Positions 18,760 to 28,891 of a stretch of DNA of 64,000 bases are shown piece by piece. Numbering within the stretch: position 1 is the stretch's first letter; the number at the start of each line of letters is the position of its first letter. The position numbers were made by a program, and so were the translations under genes. Under the pieces are notes generated by a model that was not told the origin of the DNA, searched no databases, and saw only the letters and a program-made list of their open reading frames with translations. Origin of the DNA: Caballeronia catudaia (GTDB taxonomy: Bacteria; Pseudomonadota; Gammaproteobacteria; Burkholderiales; Burkholderiaceae); contig NZ_FCOF02000015.1 in the NCBI RefSeq assembly GCF_001544755.2, positions 102,689-166,688 of the forward strand, in the 5' to 3' direction.

Positions 18760-19683
18760 TCATTGTGCTGTGACAATCAGACGTTCCGGCGCGAGCACGC
18801 CCTCGCCTGCTTTGGCGACGCCCAGCAACCGGCGGCCTTCCTGCGCATAGACGCGCACGCGACCGTCTTCGAGACGCGTTTTCACGACATCCGCGAGCCG
18901 CAGACGCTGGCCGTGCAGAAAGCGTTGGGCCGCTTCGTCGTTCAGTTCGACGGCTGGAAATGTCGACAGAAGCGCGTCGACCGGTTGCAGACGCGCGTCG
19001 CGTTCGCTGTCGCTCAGGCTCGCCAGCGCGTCCAGCGTGACCGCGTGCTCGAGCGTCAACGCGCCGACACCCGTGCGGCGCAACGCTGTCAAATGCGCGC
19101 CGCATCCGAGCGCTTCGCCGATATCTTCCGCGAGCGTGCGCACATACGTGCCCTTGCTGCACGTCACGCGAAACGTCACGAGCGGCAACGCGCACGCGAC
19201 CAGTCGCAATGCGTGGATCGTCACCGGCCGCCCTTCGCGTTCCACCGTTTGCCCCGCGCGCGCGTATTCGTAGAGCGGCTTGCCGTCGCGTTTCAGCGCG
19301 GAGTACATCGGCGGGATTTGAACGATGTTGCCGGGAAATTTCGTCATCGCATCGGCAACCGCGGCTTCATCGCACGTCACGTCGCGCGTGTCGAGCGCCT
19401 CGCCTTCGGCGTCGCCGGTCGTCGTGCGGATGCCGAGTCGCATCGTCGCTTCATACGTCTTGTCGGCTTCGAGCAAATCCTGCGAGAACTTGGTCGCTTC
19501 GCCGAAGCACAGCGGCAACAAGCCCGTCGCGAGCGGGTCGAGCGTGCCGGTGTGGCCCGCCTTCTTCGCGAGATAAAGCCGCTTCGCCTTGATCAAGGCA
19601 TCGTTGCTCGACCAGCCCAGCGGCTTGTCTAGCAGCAACACGCCGTCGAGCGCGCGACGTGGAATCTTCGGGCCGCCTTTCAC
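18760..19683 (-). CDS. truB: tRNA pseudouridine(55) synthase TruB
   Basis: TruB makes the universal pseudouridine 55 in the T-loop of tRNAs and also acts as a tRNA folding chaperone. The 307-residue protein has the N-terminal DGVLLLDKPLGWSSND, the catalytic Asp in GHTGTLDPLATGLLPLC and the later KGTYVRTLAEDIGEALG motif, with a short PUA-like C-terminal part. It directly abuts rbfA (stop and downstream start adjacent), the standard infB-rbfA-truB order. Confidence 0.96.
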   Translation of the reverse strand: MKGGPKIPRRALDGVLLLDKPLGWSSNDALIKAKRLYLAKKAGHTGTLDPLATGLLPLCFGEATKFSQDLLEADKTYEATMRLGIRTTTGDAEGEALDTRDVTCDEAAVADAMTKFPGNIVQIPPMYSALKRDGKPLYEYARAGQTVEREGRPVTIHALRLVACALPLVTFRVTCSKGTYVRTLAEDIGEALGCGAHLTALRRTGVGALTLEHAVTLDALASLSDSERDARLQPVDALLSTFPAVELNDEAAQRFLHGQRLRLADVVKTRLEDGRVRVYAQEGRRLLGVAKAGEGVLAPERLIVTAQ

Positions 19684-20061
19684 TTACGCGCCTTCTTCGT
19701 CATCTTTGGCGCGCGTCGCATTGGCTTCGTCGATCAGGCGCGACATCTCGACGGCCTTCTCGATCGTCTGGTCGTAGTGGAAATGCAGCGTCGGCACCGT
19801 GTGGATGTGCAGGCGCTTGAACAGCAGATTGTGCAAATGACCCGCCGCGTGATTCAGCCCTTCCTGCGTCTGCTTCGGGTCGCCGGTGAGCGTGGTGAAA
19901 TAAACCTTCGCGTGCGCATAATCGGGCGTCAGTTCGACGCTTTGAATCGTCACGAGGCCGATGCGCGGATCTTTCACCTCACGCATCAGCTCCGAGAGAT
20001 CGCGCTGGATCTGATCCGCAATCTGCACGTTGCGGTTCGCGGATGTCTTTCTTTTTGCCAT
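19684..20061 (-). CDS. rbfA: 30S ribosome-binding factor RbfA
   Basis: Small KH-fold protein that binds the immature 30S subunit and helps 16S 5'-end maturation, important in cold. The 125-residue product [19 protein letters not shown] has the conserved [31 protein letters not shown] core (landmarks VKDPRIG and [10 protein letters not shown]) and the acidic Asp/Glu tail. The frame continues upstream by 12 codons, but the family begins at MAKR or close to it. It is separated from infB by a terminator-like hairpin at 20101-20140. Confidence 0.94.
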   Translation of the reverse strand: MAKRKTSANRNVQIADQIQRDLSELMREVKDPRIGLVTIQSVELTPDYAHAKVYFTTLTGDPKQTQEGLNHAAGHLHNLLFKRLHIHTVPTLHFHYDQTIEKAVEMSRLIDEANATRAKDDEEGA

Positions 20062-20100
20062 GATTTCGTTCCGTTTTCTGAGCCGCCGCCGCTTCAAATG

Positions 20101-20140
20101 AAAAGGGCGGAGCGAGCCGCCAGGCTCACCCCGCCCTTTT
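20101..20140 (-). terminator. Hairpin between infB and rbfA
   Basis: AAAAGGGCGG at the left pairs with CCGCCCTTTT at the right, enclosing GAGC...GGCTC that can also pair. On the minus strand it ends in CCGCCCTTTTC, 17 bases after the infB stop, so it should at least attenuate transcription into rbfA-truB. Confidence 0.75.
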
Positions 20141-20156
20141 ATCAGCGGCTAGCGCA

Positions 20157-23100
20157 TTACAGCGTGCGCGCCACTTCCGTCACTTCGAAGACTTCGAACT
20201 GATCGCCTTCGACGATGTCGCTGAAGTTCTTGATCGACATACCGCACTCGAAGCCCTGACGCACTTCCTTGACGTCGTCCTTGAAGCGCTTGAGCGAATC
20301 GAGCTCGCCGGTATGGATCACGACGTTGTTGCGGATCACGCGCACCGACGAAGAACGCTTGACGAAGCCGTCCGTGACCATACAACCCGCGATCAGGCCG
20401 ACCTTCGGCACGCGGATCACCTGGCGCACCTCGACCATGCCCGTCACCGTCTCGCGCTTCTCCGGCGCAAGCATGCCGGACATCGCCGCCTTCACCTCAT
20501 CCACTGCGTCATAGATGATGTTGTAGTAGCGGATGTCGATGCCGTTCGACTCGGCCACCTTGCGCGCCTGTGCATCCGCACGCGTGTTGAAGCCGATAAT
20601 GACCGCCTTCGACGCCGTCGCCAGGTTGACGTCCGATTCGCTGATCGCGCCGACCGCGCTGTGCACGATCTGCACGCGCACTTCGTTGGTCGAGAGCTTT
20701 TGCAGCGATTGAACCAGCGCTTCCTGCGAGCCCTGCACGTCCGCCTTGACGATGAGCGGCAGGTTCTGCACTTCGCCTTCGCCCATTTGCTCGAGCATGT
20801 TTTCGAGCTTCGCGGCCTGCTGCTTCGCGAGCTTGACGTCGCGGAACTTGCCCTGACGGAACAACGCGATCTCGCGCGCCTTGCGCTCGTCCGGCAGCAC
20901 GATGACTTCCTCGCCCGCGGCCGGCACTTCCGACAGACCCTGGATTTCCACCGGGATCGACGGACCCGCCGACTTGGTCGACTTGCCGGTTTCGTCGAGC
21001 ATGGCGCGCACGCGGCCATAAGCGCTGCCCGCCAGCACGACATCGCCGCGGTTCAGCGTGCCCGACTGCACCAGAATGGTCGCGACCGGGCCCTTGCCCT
21101 TGTCGAGCTTGGCTTCGATGACGAGACCCTTCGCAGCCGCTTCGACCGGCGCGGTCAGTTCCATCACTTCGGCTTGCAGCGACACGTTTTCCAGCAGATC
21201 GTCGATGCCCTTGCCGGTTTTCGCCGACACTTCGAGGAACGGCGAATCGCCGCCGTACTCTTCCGGCACCACGCCTTCCGCGACGAGTTCCTGCTTCACG
21301 CGGTCGGGGTTGGCGTCCGGCTTGTCGATCTTGTTGATCGCAACGACGATCGGCACGCCGCCCGCCTTCGCGTGAGCAATCGCTTCCTTCGTCTGGGGCA
21401 TCACGCCGTCATCGGCTGCAACGACCAGAATGACGATGTCGGTTGCCTTCGCACCGCGCGCACGCATCGCCGTAAAGGCTTCGTGACCCGGGGTGTCGAG
21501 GAAGGTGATGACGCCGCGCGGCGTTTCGACGTGGTAAGCGCCGATATGCTGCGTGATGCCGCCCGCTTCGCCCGCCGCCACTTTCGCGCGACGAATGTAG
21601 TCGAGCAGCGAGGTCTTGCCGTGGTCGACGTGACCCATCACCGTAACGACCGGCGGACGCGGCAGCTTTTCGGCCGTGTCTTCCGTCGCTTCGCCTTCGA
21701 TCAGCAGCGCTTCCGGATCGTCCAGCTTTGCCGCGACCGCGCGATGGCCCAGTTCTTCGACGACGATCATCGCCGTTTCCTGATCCAGCACCTGATTGAT
21801 CGTGACCATCTGGCCGAGCTTCATCATCACCTTGATGACTTCCGAAGCCTTCACCGACATCTTGTGCGCGAGGTCCGCCACCGAAATGGTTTCCGGCACG
21901 TGGATTTCACGGATGATCGGCTCGGTCGGCGCCTGGAACGACGTCTGTTCCTGATGCTTGCCGCGTCCCTTCGGACCGCCGCGCCAGCCGCGATCGACGC
22001 CGCCGCTGCTGTCGCCGCGCGTCTTGATGCCGCGGCGCTTTGATGCGTCGTCCTGCGACCAGCCGCCCTTGCCGCCAGCCTTTTTCTTGTCGGCTGCGCC
22101 TGCGGGCGCCGTCGTCGACGGTGCTGCGGTGCCGCCGGCTGCCGGCTTCTTCGCGGCAGCGGGACGTGCAGCCTGCGCGCCTTCCGGCTTTGCGGGCTTG
22201 TGCAGCGTGCCCTTCGCTTCGGCGGCCTTCGCCGCTTCCGCCGGCTTCGCGGCGGGCGCGGGTTCCGGCGCCTTCACCTGCGCCTTGCGCGGCGTGTTCA
22301 TCATTTCGCGGATCGCGCGCGCTTCGGCCTCGGCCGCTGCACGGCGCTTCGCGATGGCTTCCTGTTCGAGACGCGCCTTTTCGGCCGCGGCCTTCGCGAC
22401 TTCTTCCGCCTTCTTGGCGGCTTCGCGCTGCGCGGCTCGCTCGCTCGCGGCCTTTTCTTCCGCTGCCTTCTCGGCGGCCAGGCGTTGCGCTTCCTCGGCT
22501 TGCTTGTCCGCCTGCTTGTCGGCCTGCTTGTCCGCCGGCTTCGCTTCCGCCGCCGGCTGGACGCGCGTCTCGTGACGCGCGGCCTGCGCCGCACGCGAGA
22601 TTTCCGCTGCCTGAGCCGCCGCCGCCGCACGGCGCGCCGCCTCTTCTTCCTGCTTGCGACGCTCGGCTTCCGCCGCTTCCTCGCGGGCGCGGCGCTCGGC
22701 TTCCTCGAGTTCGAGCTTCGCCTGACGCTCCTTCAGCTCGCGCTCTTCACGCTCGAGCTGCTCGGCAGCGTGACGCGCTTCTTCCTCGCGGCGCTGGAGT
22801 TCGGCCTCGTCGACTTCCGGCTCTTCGATGTGATTCGCCGCAGCCGCTTCGGGCTGCTCGACGCCGGTTTCGTCGCGCTTCACGAAAACACGCTTTTTGC
22901 GCACCTCGACCTGAATGGTGCGAGCTTTACCCGTTGCGTCGGATTGCTTGATTTCCGACGTATGCCGGCGGGTCAAAGTGATCTTGCGCTTGTCGGCGTC
23001 GGTGGAACCGTGCGACTTGCGCAAATGATCGAGCAGACGCGCCTTGTCCGTCTCGGACAGGTCGTCATTCGCGCTCGCTTTCTGGACGCCAGCCGCCTGC

Positions 23101-23171
23101 AACTGCTCGAGCAGGACGCCCGCAGGCATTTTGAGTTCCGCGGCAAATTGGGCTACGTTGTTACTCGCCAT
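20157..23171 (-). CDS. infB: Translation initiation factor IF-2
   Basis: GTPase that places initiator fMet-tRNA on the 30S subunit and promotes subunit joining. The 1004-residue protein has the IF2 N-terminal domains ([20 protein letters not shown]), a long Ala/Glu/Lys-rich charged linker (about residues 110-400), IF2N, then the G domain from about residue 505 with [24 protein letters not shown] and [13 protein letters not shown], and domains II-IV to ADGF-like C-terminal beta barrels. It is longer than the E. coli alpha form because of the linker, which contains three tandem ADKQ units. It follows nusA by 93 bases. Confidence 0.97.
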   Translation of the reverse strand: MASNNVAQFAAELKMPAGVLLEQLQAAGVQKASANDDLSETDKARLLDHLRKSHGSTDADKRKITLTRRHTSEIKQSDATGKARTIQVEVRKKRVFVKRDETGVEQPEAAAANHIEEPEVDEAELQRREEEARHAAEQLEREERELKERQAKLELEEAERRAREEAAEAERRKQEEEAARRAAAAAQAAEISRAAQAARHETRVQPAAEAKPADKQADKQADKQAEEAQRLAAEKAAEEKAASERAAQREAAKKAEEVAKAAAEKARLEQEAIAKRRAAAEAEARAIREMMNTPRKAQVKAPEPAPAAKPAEAAKAAEAKGTLHKPAKPEGAQAARPAAAKKPAAGGTAAPSTTAPAGAADKKKAGGKGGWSQDDASKRRGIKTRGDSSGGVDRGWRGGPKGRGKHQEQTSFQAPTEPIIREIHVPETISVADLAHKMSVKASEVIKVMMKLGQMVTINQVLDQETAMIVVEELGHRAVAAKLDDPEALLIEGEATEDTAEKLPRPPVVTVMGHVDHGKTSLLDYIRRAKVAAGEAGGITQHIGAYHVETPRGVITFLDTPGHEAFTAMRARGAKATDIVILVVAADDGVMPQTKEAIAHAKAGGVPIVVAINKIDKPDANPDRVKQELVAEGVVPEEYGGDSPFLEVSAKTGKGIDDLLENVSLQAEVMELTAPVEAAAKGLVIEAKLDKGKGPVATILVQSGTLNRGDVVLAGSAYGRVRAMLDETGKSTKSAGPSIPVEIQGLSEVPAAGEEVIVLPDERKAREIALFRQGKFRDVKLAKQQAAKLENMLEQMGEGEVQNLPLIVKADVQGSQEALVQSLQKLSTNEVRVQIVHSAVGAISESDVNLATASKAVIIGFNTRADAQARKVAESNGIDIRYYNIIYDAVDEVKAAMSGMLAPEKRETVTGMVEVRQVIRVPKVGLIAGCMVTDGFVKRSSSVRVIRNNVVIHTGELDSLKRFKDDVKEVRQGFECGMSIKNFSDIVEGDQFEVFEVTEVARTL
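22502..22537 (-). repeat. Three 12-bp repeats coding for ADKQ units in IF-2 linker
   Basis: Three near-identical 12-base units (gcttgtcSgccN pattern on the plus strand) encode [12 protein letters not shown] in the disordered linker of IF-2. In-frame copy-number change would be tolerated, so this is a potential strain-variable tract. Confidence 0.75.
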
Positions 23172-23264
23172 TCATTCCTCTTGATGCAAGGACATACCCT
23201 TGCGGTTAGATCGGGGTCACGCGGCCAGACAGGCCGCCAAATTTCAGTGCGCCATGGTCATTTC

Positions 23265-24740
23265 TCACTGGAACCAGTGTTCACGTGCTTTCATGATCAA
23301 CGCCTTAGCGGCATCCTCTTCCATACCGGTCATGTCGACCAGTTCATCTACAGCCAGCTCCGCGAGGTCGTCGCGGGTCTGAATCTGGTGCTCCGCGAGC
23401 TTGGCCAGCAGCTCGGTGTCCATGCCGTCGAGACTCTTCAGATCGAGCGCGACGCCTTCGACTTTCTCTTCGTTGGCGATGGCCATCGTGAGCAGCGCGT
23501 CACGCGAGCGATTGCGCAGCTCGTGCACGGTGTCTTCGTCGAAGGCTTCGATTTCGAGCATTTCGTTGAGCGGCACGTAGGCGATTTCTTCGAGGCTCGT
23601 GAAGCCTTCGTCGATCAGGATGTCGGCGACTTCCTCATCCACGTCCAGACGCGCCATGAACAGCTCGCGCAACTTGCCGCGCTCTTCGTTCTGCTTCAAC
23701 GCCGATTCGTCCGGCGTCATGATATTGATTTGCCAGCCCGTGAGCTCGCTGGCGAGCCTGACGTTCTGGCCGGCGCGGCCGATGGCGACCGCGAGTTCGT
23801 TTTCGTCCACGACGACGTCCATCGCGTGCTTTTCTTCATCGACGACGATCGACTGGACGGCTGCCGGCGCGAGGGCGCCGATCACGAACTGCGCGGGATC
23901 TTCCGACCATAGCACGATGTCGACGTTCTCGCCACCGAGCTCGTTGCGCACGGCCTGCACGCGCGAACCGCGGATACCGACGCAAGTGCCGATCGGGTCG
24001 ATGCGCTTGTCGTAGGCGATCACCCCGATTTTCGCACGCACGCCGGGGTCGCGCGCGGCTGCCTTGATCTCCAGCAGGCCTTGCTCGATTTCCGGCACTT
24101 CGAGCTCGAACAGCTTCATCAGGAACTCGGGCGCGGTGCGCGACAGCTCGATCTGCGGGCCGCGCGCGGTGCGGTCGACCTTCGCGATGTACGCGCGCAC
24201 GCGGTCGCCCACGCGCAGGTTTTCCTTCGGAATCAACTGGTCGCGGCGCAGCAGCGCTTCCACGCGTCCCGATTCGACGATGAAGTTGCCTTTGTCCAGG
24301 CGCTTCACCGAGCCGGTCATGATCTTTTCGCCGCGCTCGAGGAAGTCGTTCAGGATCTGCTCGCGCTCGGCGTCGCGCACCTTCTGCAGGATGACCTGCT
24401 TCGCCGCCTGTGCACCGATACGGCCGAATTCGATCGACGGAATCGGCTCTTCGATGAATTCGTCGATTTCTACGTCAGGCTTTTGCTCTTTCGCTTCGAA
24501 CAGCAGGATTTCCTGGTCGGGCTCCTGCAGGCCGGCCTCGTCCGGCACCACGCGCCAGCGACGGAAGGTTTCATGCTCGCCGCTCTCACGGTCGATCGCG
24601 ACGCGAATATCCACGTCTTCCTCGAAGAGCTTCTTCGTGGCGGAAGCAAGCGCAGCTTCGAGGGCTGCGTACACGACGTCCTTGTTGACGTTCTTTTCGC
24701 GTGCCAGCGCATCCGCCAGCATCAGTACTTCGCGACTCAT
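23265..24740 (-). CDS. nusA: Transcription termination/antitermination protein NusA
   Basis: NusA binds RNA polymerase and nascent RNA and modulates pausing, intrinsic termination and rRNA antitermination. The 491-residue product begins [18 protein letters not shown], followed by the S1 domain ([27 protein letters not shown]), KH1 with [29 protein letters not shown]2, and two C-terminal helix-hairpin acidic repeats. Its ATG overlaps the rimP stop by four bases (ATGA), so the two are translationally coupled. Standard rimP-nusA-infB operon. Confidence 0.97.
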   Translation of the reverse strand: MSREVLMLADALAREKNVNKDVVYAALEAALASATKKLFEEDVDIRVAIDRESGEHETFRRWRVVPDEAGLQEPDQEILLFEAKEQKPDVEIDEFIEEPIPSIEFGRIGAQAAKQVILQKVRDAEREQILNDFLERGEKIMTGSVKRLDKGNFIVESGRVEALLRRDQLIPKENLRVGDRVRAYIAKVDRTARGPQIELSRTAPEFLMKLFELEVPEIEQGLLEIKAAARDPGVRAKIGVIAYDKRIDPIGTCVGIRGSRVQAVRNELGGENVDIVLWSEDPAQFVIGALAPAAVQSIVVDEEKHAMDVVVDENELAVAIGRAGQNVRLASELTGWQINIMTPDESALKQNEERGKLRELFMARLDVDEEVADILIDEGFTSLEEIAYVPLNEMLEIEAFDEDTVHELRNRSRDALLTMAIANEEKVEGVALDLKSLDGMDTELLAKLAEHQIQTRDDLAELAVDELVDMTGMEEDAAKALIMKAREHWFQ

Positions 24741-25195
24741 TGTTTGCGGCTCCTAAAGTCAACCTTGGGGACGAGACGTGCCTTGTCGAGGTCCGCGAGC
24801 GTGAAATCCAGCATGGCGGCGCCGTCCTTCCCTTCAAATTCCAATTCGATCTTGTCGCCTTCGGGGGCGTGCAGGATGCCGCGGAACGATTTGCGTCCGT
24901 CCAGCGGCTTTTTCAATGTAATGGCGACCTCGCTGCCCGCGAAGCGCTCGAAATCCGCGAGCTTCTTGAGCGGGCGGTCGAGCCCCGGCGACGATACCTC
25001 GAGCCGGTCGTAGTCGATGTTCTCGACTTCGAGCAAGTATTGGAGCTGGCGCGTGACCTTCTCGCAGTCTTCGATGGCGATACCGGCCGGCTGGTCGATA
25101 TAGACACGCAACATGCCGCCTCCCGAACGCTCGAGATCGACAAGCTCGTAGCCCAGGCCCGAGACCGTGGTTTCTATCAATTCCGTCAGTTGCAC
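24737..25195 (-). CDS. rimP: Ribosome maturation factor RimP
   Basis: RimP is needed for late 30S maturation. The product is 152 residues when started at GTG 25195, which has GGAG five bases upstream and matches the family length; a longer open frame to 25315 has no support. Landmarks are [37 protein letters not shown] and [16 protein letters not shown]. Its stop overlaps the nusA start. It is the first gene of rimP-nusA-infB. Confidence 0.95.
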   Translation of the reverse strand: MQLTELIETTVSGLGYELVDLERSGGGMLRVYIDQPAGIAIEDCEKVTRQLQYLLEVENIDYDRLEVSSPGLDRPLKKLADFERFAGSEVAITLKKPLDGRKSFRGILHAPEGDKIELEFEGKDGAAMLDFTLADLDKARLVPKVDFRSRKQ

Positions 25196-25297
25196 AGTAA
25201 CTCCAAGGTGTTCGCGCGCTCCACGCCGAAACACCTGCGGGCGAGCGCCTTCATGCGGGCGCGCACCCCCGCTCCCGAGATGCCGAACCGAATAGCC

Positions 25298-25322
25298 AAA
25301 AAAAAATGGGCGCAACGCCCAT
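25298..25322 (-). terminator. rho-independent terminator upstream of rimP
   Basis: ATGGGCG (25306-25312) pairs with CGCCCAT (25316-25322) around a three-base loop; eight T residues follow on the minus strand (25298-25305). It stops transcripts coming from rluB before rimP. Confidence 0.88.
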
Positions 25323-25485
25323 CTTCTTCAACCGAGGTCGCACCCGGGCAGCGAAAAAAACTACGTGCCCAGCGACTTCATGATTTTAGCCATTTTTCAG
25401 GATAAACGCAAACGCAAAGCGCGCTTTCGGCCCTATTGAGGCCCGTTTCGCGCCGATTCCGCTTCGGCGATCCCAAAAAGCGAAG

Positions 25486-25525
25486 CGCCGCACATCGCCC
25501 GAAACCGCTGCACGGCGCCTCTTTT
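25486..25525 (-). terminator. Terminator-like hairpin directly after rluB
   Basis: A GGCGCCGTGC/GCGGCGCTTC inverted repeat lies 25 bases past the rluB stop and is followed on the minus strand by GCTTTTTGGG. Together with the hairpin at 25298-25322 it gives rluB two tandem terminators. The rest of the 350-base rluB-rimP gap holds no ORF I can support. Confidence 0.6.
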
Positions 25526-25548
25526 TCACTTCTTTGCGATTCCCGCGC

Positions 25549-27438
25549 TCAGCGGCCACGCGAGCGATTGCGCGGGCCGCGGCCGGCGCGCGCCTTCGCT
25601 TGTCCCGCGCCCTGCTGGGCACCGCCTTGCCGAGTGCCGCGCTGCGCGTTGCCGCCAGTCGCGCGCTTGCCCGCGCCGCCCACGCCCTGCGGTGCGCCTT
25701 GCGGGCGCGCGCCGCGCGGAGCCGGACGGGCGCCACTCGCACGATTGCCGTTCGGCTCGTTGCCGACACGATTGCCGTTCGGTTCGCGTCCGCCGCGGCG
25801 GCCCATGCCGCCGGCATTGCCCGCGCCCGCGTTGCCGCCGAATCCGCCCGTGCCGCCAAGGCCGAACCCGCCGGATGCAGCACCGCCCGGCTGACCGCGC
25901 CGCCCGCCGCGTCCCGGCGTCTGCTGCTGCGTCATGCGCGAATGCGAGCTCAGCACCGGCTCGCGCGTGATGAAGCCCATCGACGTCTGCATCGGATCGG
26001 GTTGCACGCGCGGCGCAGAACTGCGTCCGCCCTTCTCGGCCGTCGGCACCTTCAGCCCGACCGACGCCAGCAGGCTGCGCACCTGATTGTCCTCGAGCTC
26101 TTCCCAGCGGCCGCGCTTCAGCCCGCGCGGCAGCGCGATAGGACCGTGGCGCGTACGGATCAGGCGGCTGACCATGAGGCCCGCCGCTTCGAACATGCGG
26201 CGCACTTCGCGATTGCGGCCTTCCGCCAGCGCGACGTGATACCAGTGATTCGTGCCCTCGCCGCCGCCGTCCTGGATTCGCAGGAAATTCGCTGGACCGT
26301 CGTCGAGCTCGACGCCCTTCAGCAGCTTTTGCTTCATCGCTTCCGACAACTGGCCGACCACGCGCACCGCGTACTCACGCTCGACGCTGTAGCGCGGATG
26401 CATGAAGCGGTTCGCCAGGTCGCCCGACGTCGTGAGCAGCAGCAGGCCTTCGGTGTTGAAGTCGAGTCGACCGACCGCGAGCCACTTGGCCGTTTTCATC
26501 GACGGCAGCTTGTCGAACACGGAAGGACGGCCTTCCGGGTCGGCGTGGCTGACGATTTCGCCCGTCGGCTTGTGATACAGCAGGATGCGCGGCGGCTTGC
26601 TCGCGAGCTTGCGTTTGAGCGGCTTCCCGTTGATGCGCACCTGATCGGTCGGCATGATGCGCTGGCCGATGTGCGCGGGCTCGCCATTCACCGACACGCG
26701 CCCGGCGATGATCAGTTCTTCCATGTCGCGGCGCGAGCCCATGCCCGCATCGGCGAGCACCTTGTGCAGCTTCGGCGCGTCTTCGTCCGGTTCCAGCACG
26801 CGCTTTTGCTGAGGCGCGTTGCGGCCGCGTCGCAACATCGGTGCGCGCACGCCGCCCGAGCCGTTGTCGGCATCGAAGGCCGGCGAGGTCACGTAGGCGA
26901 ACACGTCGTCGACGGCAGCAGCGGCCGCGCTCTCGACCGTCGCGGGCCCCGCGTCGTTGCGCTTGCCGCGCTTTTGCTGCGGCGGGTTCTTGCGCTGGCC
27001 GCCTTCGCGCGGTGCGGATGCGGGCGCCTGCGCAAGCGCTTCGCCCGCAACATCGACGCTGGCTTCGGCGGCCTCGGCGCGCGCATTCTTGCGGCCACGC
27101 GGATTCGCTCCTTCGCTTTTGCGCGGCTTGCCGTTCGGATCCCTGCGCGGCGTACGCACCTGCGCGGCGACGACGCCATCGGGCGGCGTCTCGTTCACCG
27201 CGCCCGGCGTGTCCGGCGCGTCCTCGGCGCCCTTGGTCTTCGCGACAGCGCGTCGCCGTGCGATCAGGCTGCGCGGCCCGCGGCGCAGTCCGCGACGCGG
27301 ACGGTCATCGCCCTCGCCGCCGCCTTCCTCGGTGCTGTCGGTACGCGTGCGTTCGCCGGCATCGGCCGACTCAGGTGCGTCCGCGGCGTGCACGGGGCGC
27401 GCGGATTCAGGCGAATCGCTGTCGTGGGAATGTATCAA
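25549..27438 (-). CDS. rluB: 23S rRNA pseudouridine synthase RluB with long disordered extensions
   Basis: RluB converts U2605 of 23S rRNA to pseudouridine. The folded core is about residues 222-465: an S4 domain ([21 protein letters not shown]) and the RsuA-type catalytic domain with Asp326 in [15 protein letters not shown]. The protein is 629 residues, roughly twice the E. coli length, because it has an Arg/Pro/Ala-rich N-terminal arm of about 220 residues and a Gly/Arg-rich tail from about 466 that includes two EPNGNR units. It follows scpB, the usual neighbour. Start at 27438 is the first Met of the frame and could be further inside. Confidence 0.92.
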   Translation of the reverse strand: MIHSHDSDSPESARPVHAADAPESADAGERTRTDSTEEGGGEGDDRPRRGLRRGPRSLIARRRAVAKTKGAEDAPDTPGAVNETPPDGVVAAQVRTPRRDPNGKPRKSEGANPRGRKNARAEAAEASVDVAGEALAQAPASAPREGGQRKNPPQQKRGKRNDAGPATVESAAAAAVDDVFAYVTSPAFDADNGSGGVRAPMLRRGRNAPQQKRVLEPDEDAPKLHKVLADAGMGSRRDMEELIIAGRVSVNGEPAHIGQRIMPTDQVRINGKPLKRKLASKPPRILLYHKPTGEIVSHADPEGRPSVFDKLPSMKTAKWLAVGRLDFNTEGLLLLTTSGDLANRFMHPRYSVEREYAVRVVGQLSEAMKQKLLKGVELDDGPANFLRIQDGGGEGTNHWYHVALAEGRNREVRRMFEAAGLMVSRLIRTRHGPIALPRGLKRGRWEELEDNQVRSLLASVGLKVPTAEKGGRSSAPRVQPDPMQTSMGFITREPVLSSHSRMTQQQTPGRGGRRGQPGGAASGGFGLGGTGGFGGNAGAGNAGGMGRRGGREPNGNRVGNEPNGNRASGARPAPRGARPQGAPQGVGGAGKRATGGNAQRGTRQGGAQQGAGQAKARAGRGPRNRSRGR

Positions 27439-27569
27439 AACAACCTCAAATGTCGAATCGCGCGCCCGTCGCGGGCGCGTCTAAAAATCCGCTGATTGCA
27501 CCGGCTGGTCGTCTCGAAATGATCTTTTTGGAGAGCCGGGTTGCGAAATCAGGGGCCATGCAAACCGAG

Positions 27570-28559
27570 TCAGGCGCGGCGCGCCTTCGGTTCTTCGGAG
27601 TCGTCGTCCAGTTCGTCGTCGTTCGATGGACTCGTGTCTTCCTGCTCTTGACGCGGCATCGACATGGGCGCGGCGTGCGCTTCATGCCTTTCGTGAGCCT
27701 CATGAGCTTCATGAGCTTCATGCGCGACGCCCGACGGCTGCGCGTGAATCCCGGCCGGCAATGCGACGCGCTCATCCTGCGCGCCCGCATGTTCCGTTCC
27801 GAGTCTTTCCTGCTGTTCTTCTGTCTCTTCTTGCCCGATGGCAGCACTCGCCGCGCGCTCATCGCTGCCGGACGTTCCGGCTTCGGCCGATGCTGCCGCT
27901 TCAATCGCGTTGACCTGCGCGGTCGCATCGCGTTCCCCGTCGACCGGCGCTTCCTGCGGCTGGCTCGCTGCCGGCTGCGCATCGCCCGCCACGCTGTCGG
28001 GGAATTCGATCGAATGCTGCGCGAGCAGCGATGCTTCCAGTTGCGCCGACGGATTGTCCAGCGCGGGCAGCTCGTCGAGCGCGGTCAGGCCGAGGTCGTC
28101 GAGAAACTGCTTGGTCGTCGCGTAGAGCGCCGGGCGACCCGGCACGTCGCGATGACCGATCACCTCGATCCAGCCACGGTCTTCCAGTTGCTTCACGACC
28201 TGCGTGTTCACCGTCACGCCGCGGATCTCTTCGATATCGCCTCGCGTCACCGGCTGCCGATACGCAATGATCGCGAGCGTTTCGAGCACGGCCCGCGAAT
28301 ACTTGGGCGGCTTCTCCGGGTGCAGCCGGTCGAGATAGATCCGCATTGCGGGCTTGCTCTGAAAGCGCCAGCCCGAGGCGAGCGCCACCAGTTCCACGCC
28401 GCGGCCCGACCAGTCGGCCTTGAGCGCTTCGAGCAGCGCGCGAACGGTATCCGCCGAAATGTCGTCGGCGAAGAGCTTGCGCAATTCATTCAGCCTCAGC
28501 GGTTCCTGCGCGCAGATCAAAGCAGTCTCGAGGACGATCTTCGCCTCTTGGGTATTCAT
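27570..28559 (-). CDS. scpB: SMC-Scp complex subunit ScpB
   Basis: ScpB dimerises and binds ScpA in the bacterial condensin, which compacts and segregates chromosomes. The first 170 residues hold two winged-helix domains ([69 protein letters not shown]). The remaining 160 residues are an acidic, low-complexity extension, with a His/Glu/Ala tripeptide repeat ([16 protein letters not shown]). Family members are often near 190-300 residues, so the tail is lineage-specific. scpA is not in this window. Confidence 0.92.
   Translation of the reverse strand: MNTQEAKIVLETALICAQEPLRLNELRKLFADDISADTVRALLEALKADWSGRGVELVALASGWRFQSKPAMRIYLDRLHPEKPPKYSRAVLETLAIIAYRQPVTRGDIEEIRGVTVNTQVVKQLEDRGWIEVIGHRDVPGRPALYATTKQFLDDLGLTALDELPALDNPSAQLEASLLAQHSIEFPDSVAGDAQPAASQPQEAPVDGERDATAQVNAIEAAASAEAGTSGSDERAASAAIGQEETEEQQERLGTEHAGAQDERVALPAGIHAQPSGVAHEAHEAHEAHERHEAHAAPMSMPRQEQEDTSPSNDDELDDDSEEPKARRA
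27681..27725 (-). repeat. Five 9-bp tandem repeats coding His-Glu-Ala units in ScpB tail
   Basis: Five consecutive 9-base units related to TTCATGAGC (plus strand) encode the AHE-type repeat in the C-terminal tail of ScpB. The units differ at one to three bases. Confidence 0.75.
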
Positions 28560-28891
28560 GCAGCTTGAGTCAACCCTGTATGGTCAATGATTCAATTCAA
28601 ATCGAGCTTGCGCAGGACCGAACGCTACCAAAATGGTGCGAACGATAAAGCTGGACGCAGAGTTTCAAGACGCGCTCGCCCGATTGTAATCGGTCATATT
28701 GATTGGGAGCACGCACCGGGGAGAGGCGGTATCGGGCGATCGGTGAGCGAACGCCGGGCCATCCCAGCCGGACGAGGTGGCGCTTTCATAGGCGAAAGCG
28801 CGTGACTGAGCGCCATATTACGCAAAAACAACCGGTGCGTAAAGGTGATCGATTCATCCGCGCCCGGCTCACTCGACGCCTTTCCTGCCGC
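28560..28891. other. Intergenic region between scpB and aminotransferase gene
   Basis: About 330 bases. It must contain the scpB promoter; no strong -35/-10 pair stands out. One 72-residue plus-strand frame (28587-28805) is open but has no ribosome-binding site and no recognisable pattern. Nothing else seen. Confidence 0.5.

Noticed and set aside
20313..23912. Two long plus-strand frames inside infB and nusA (about 576 and 570 residues)
   Set aside because: Shadows of infB and nusA, caused by codon bias.
28587..28805. 72-residue plus-strand frame in the scpB upstream region
   Set aside because: No ribosome-binding site, no recognisable pattern, and it overlaps the expected scpB promoter.
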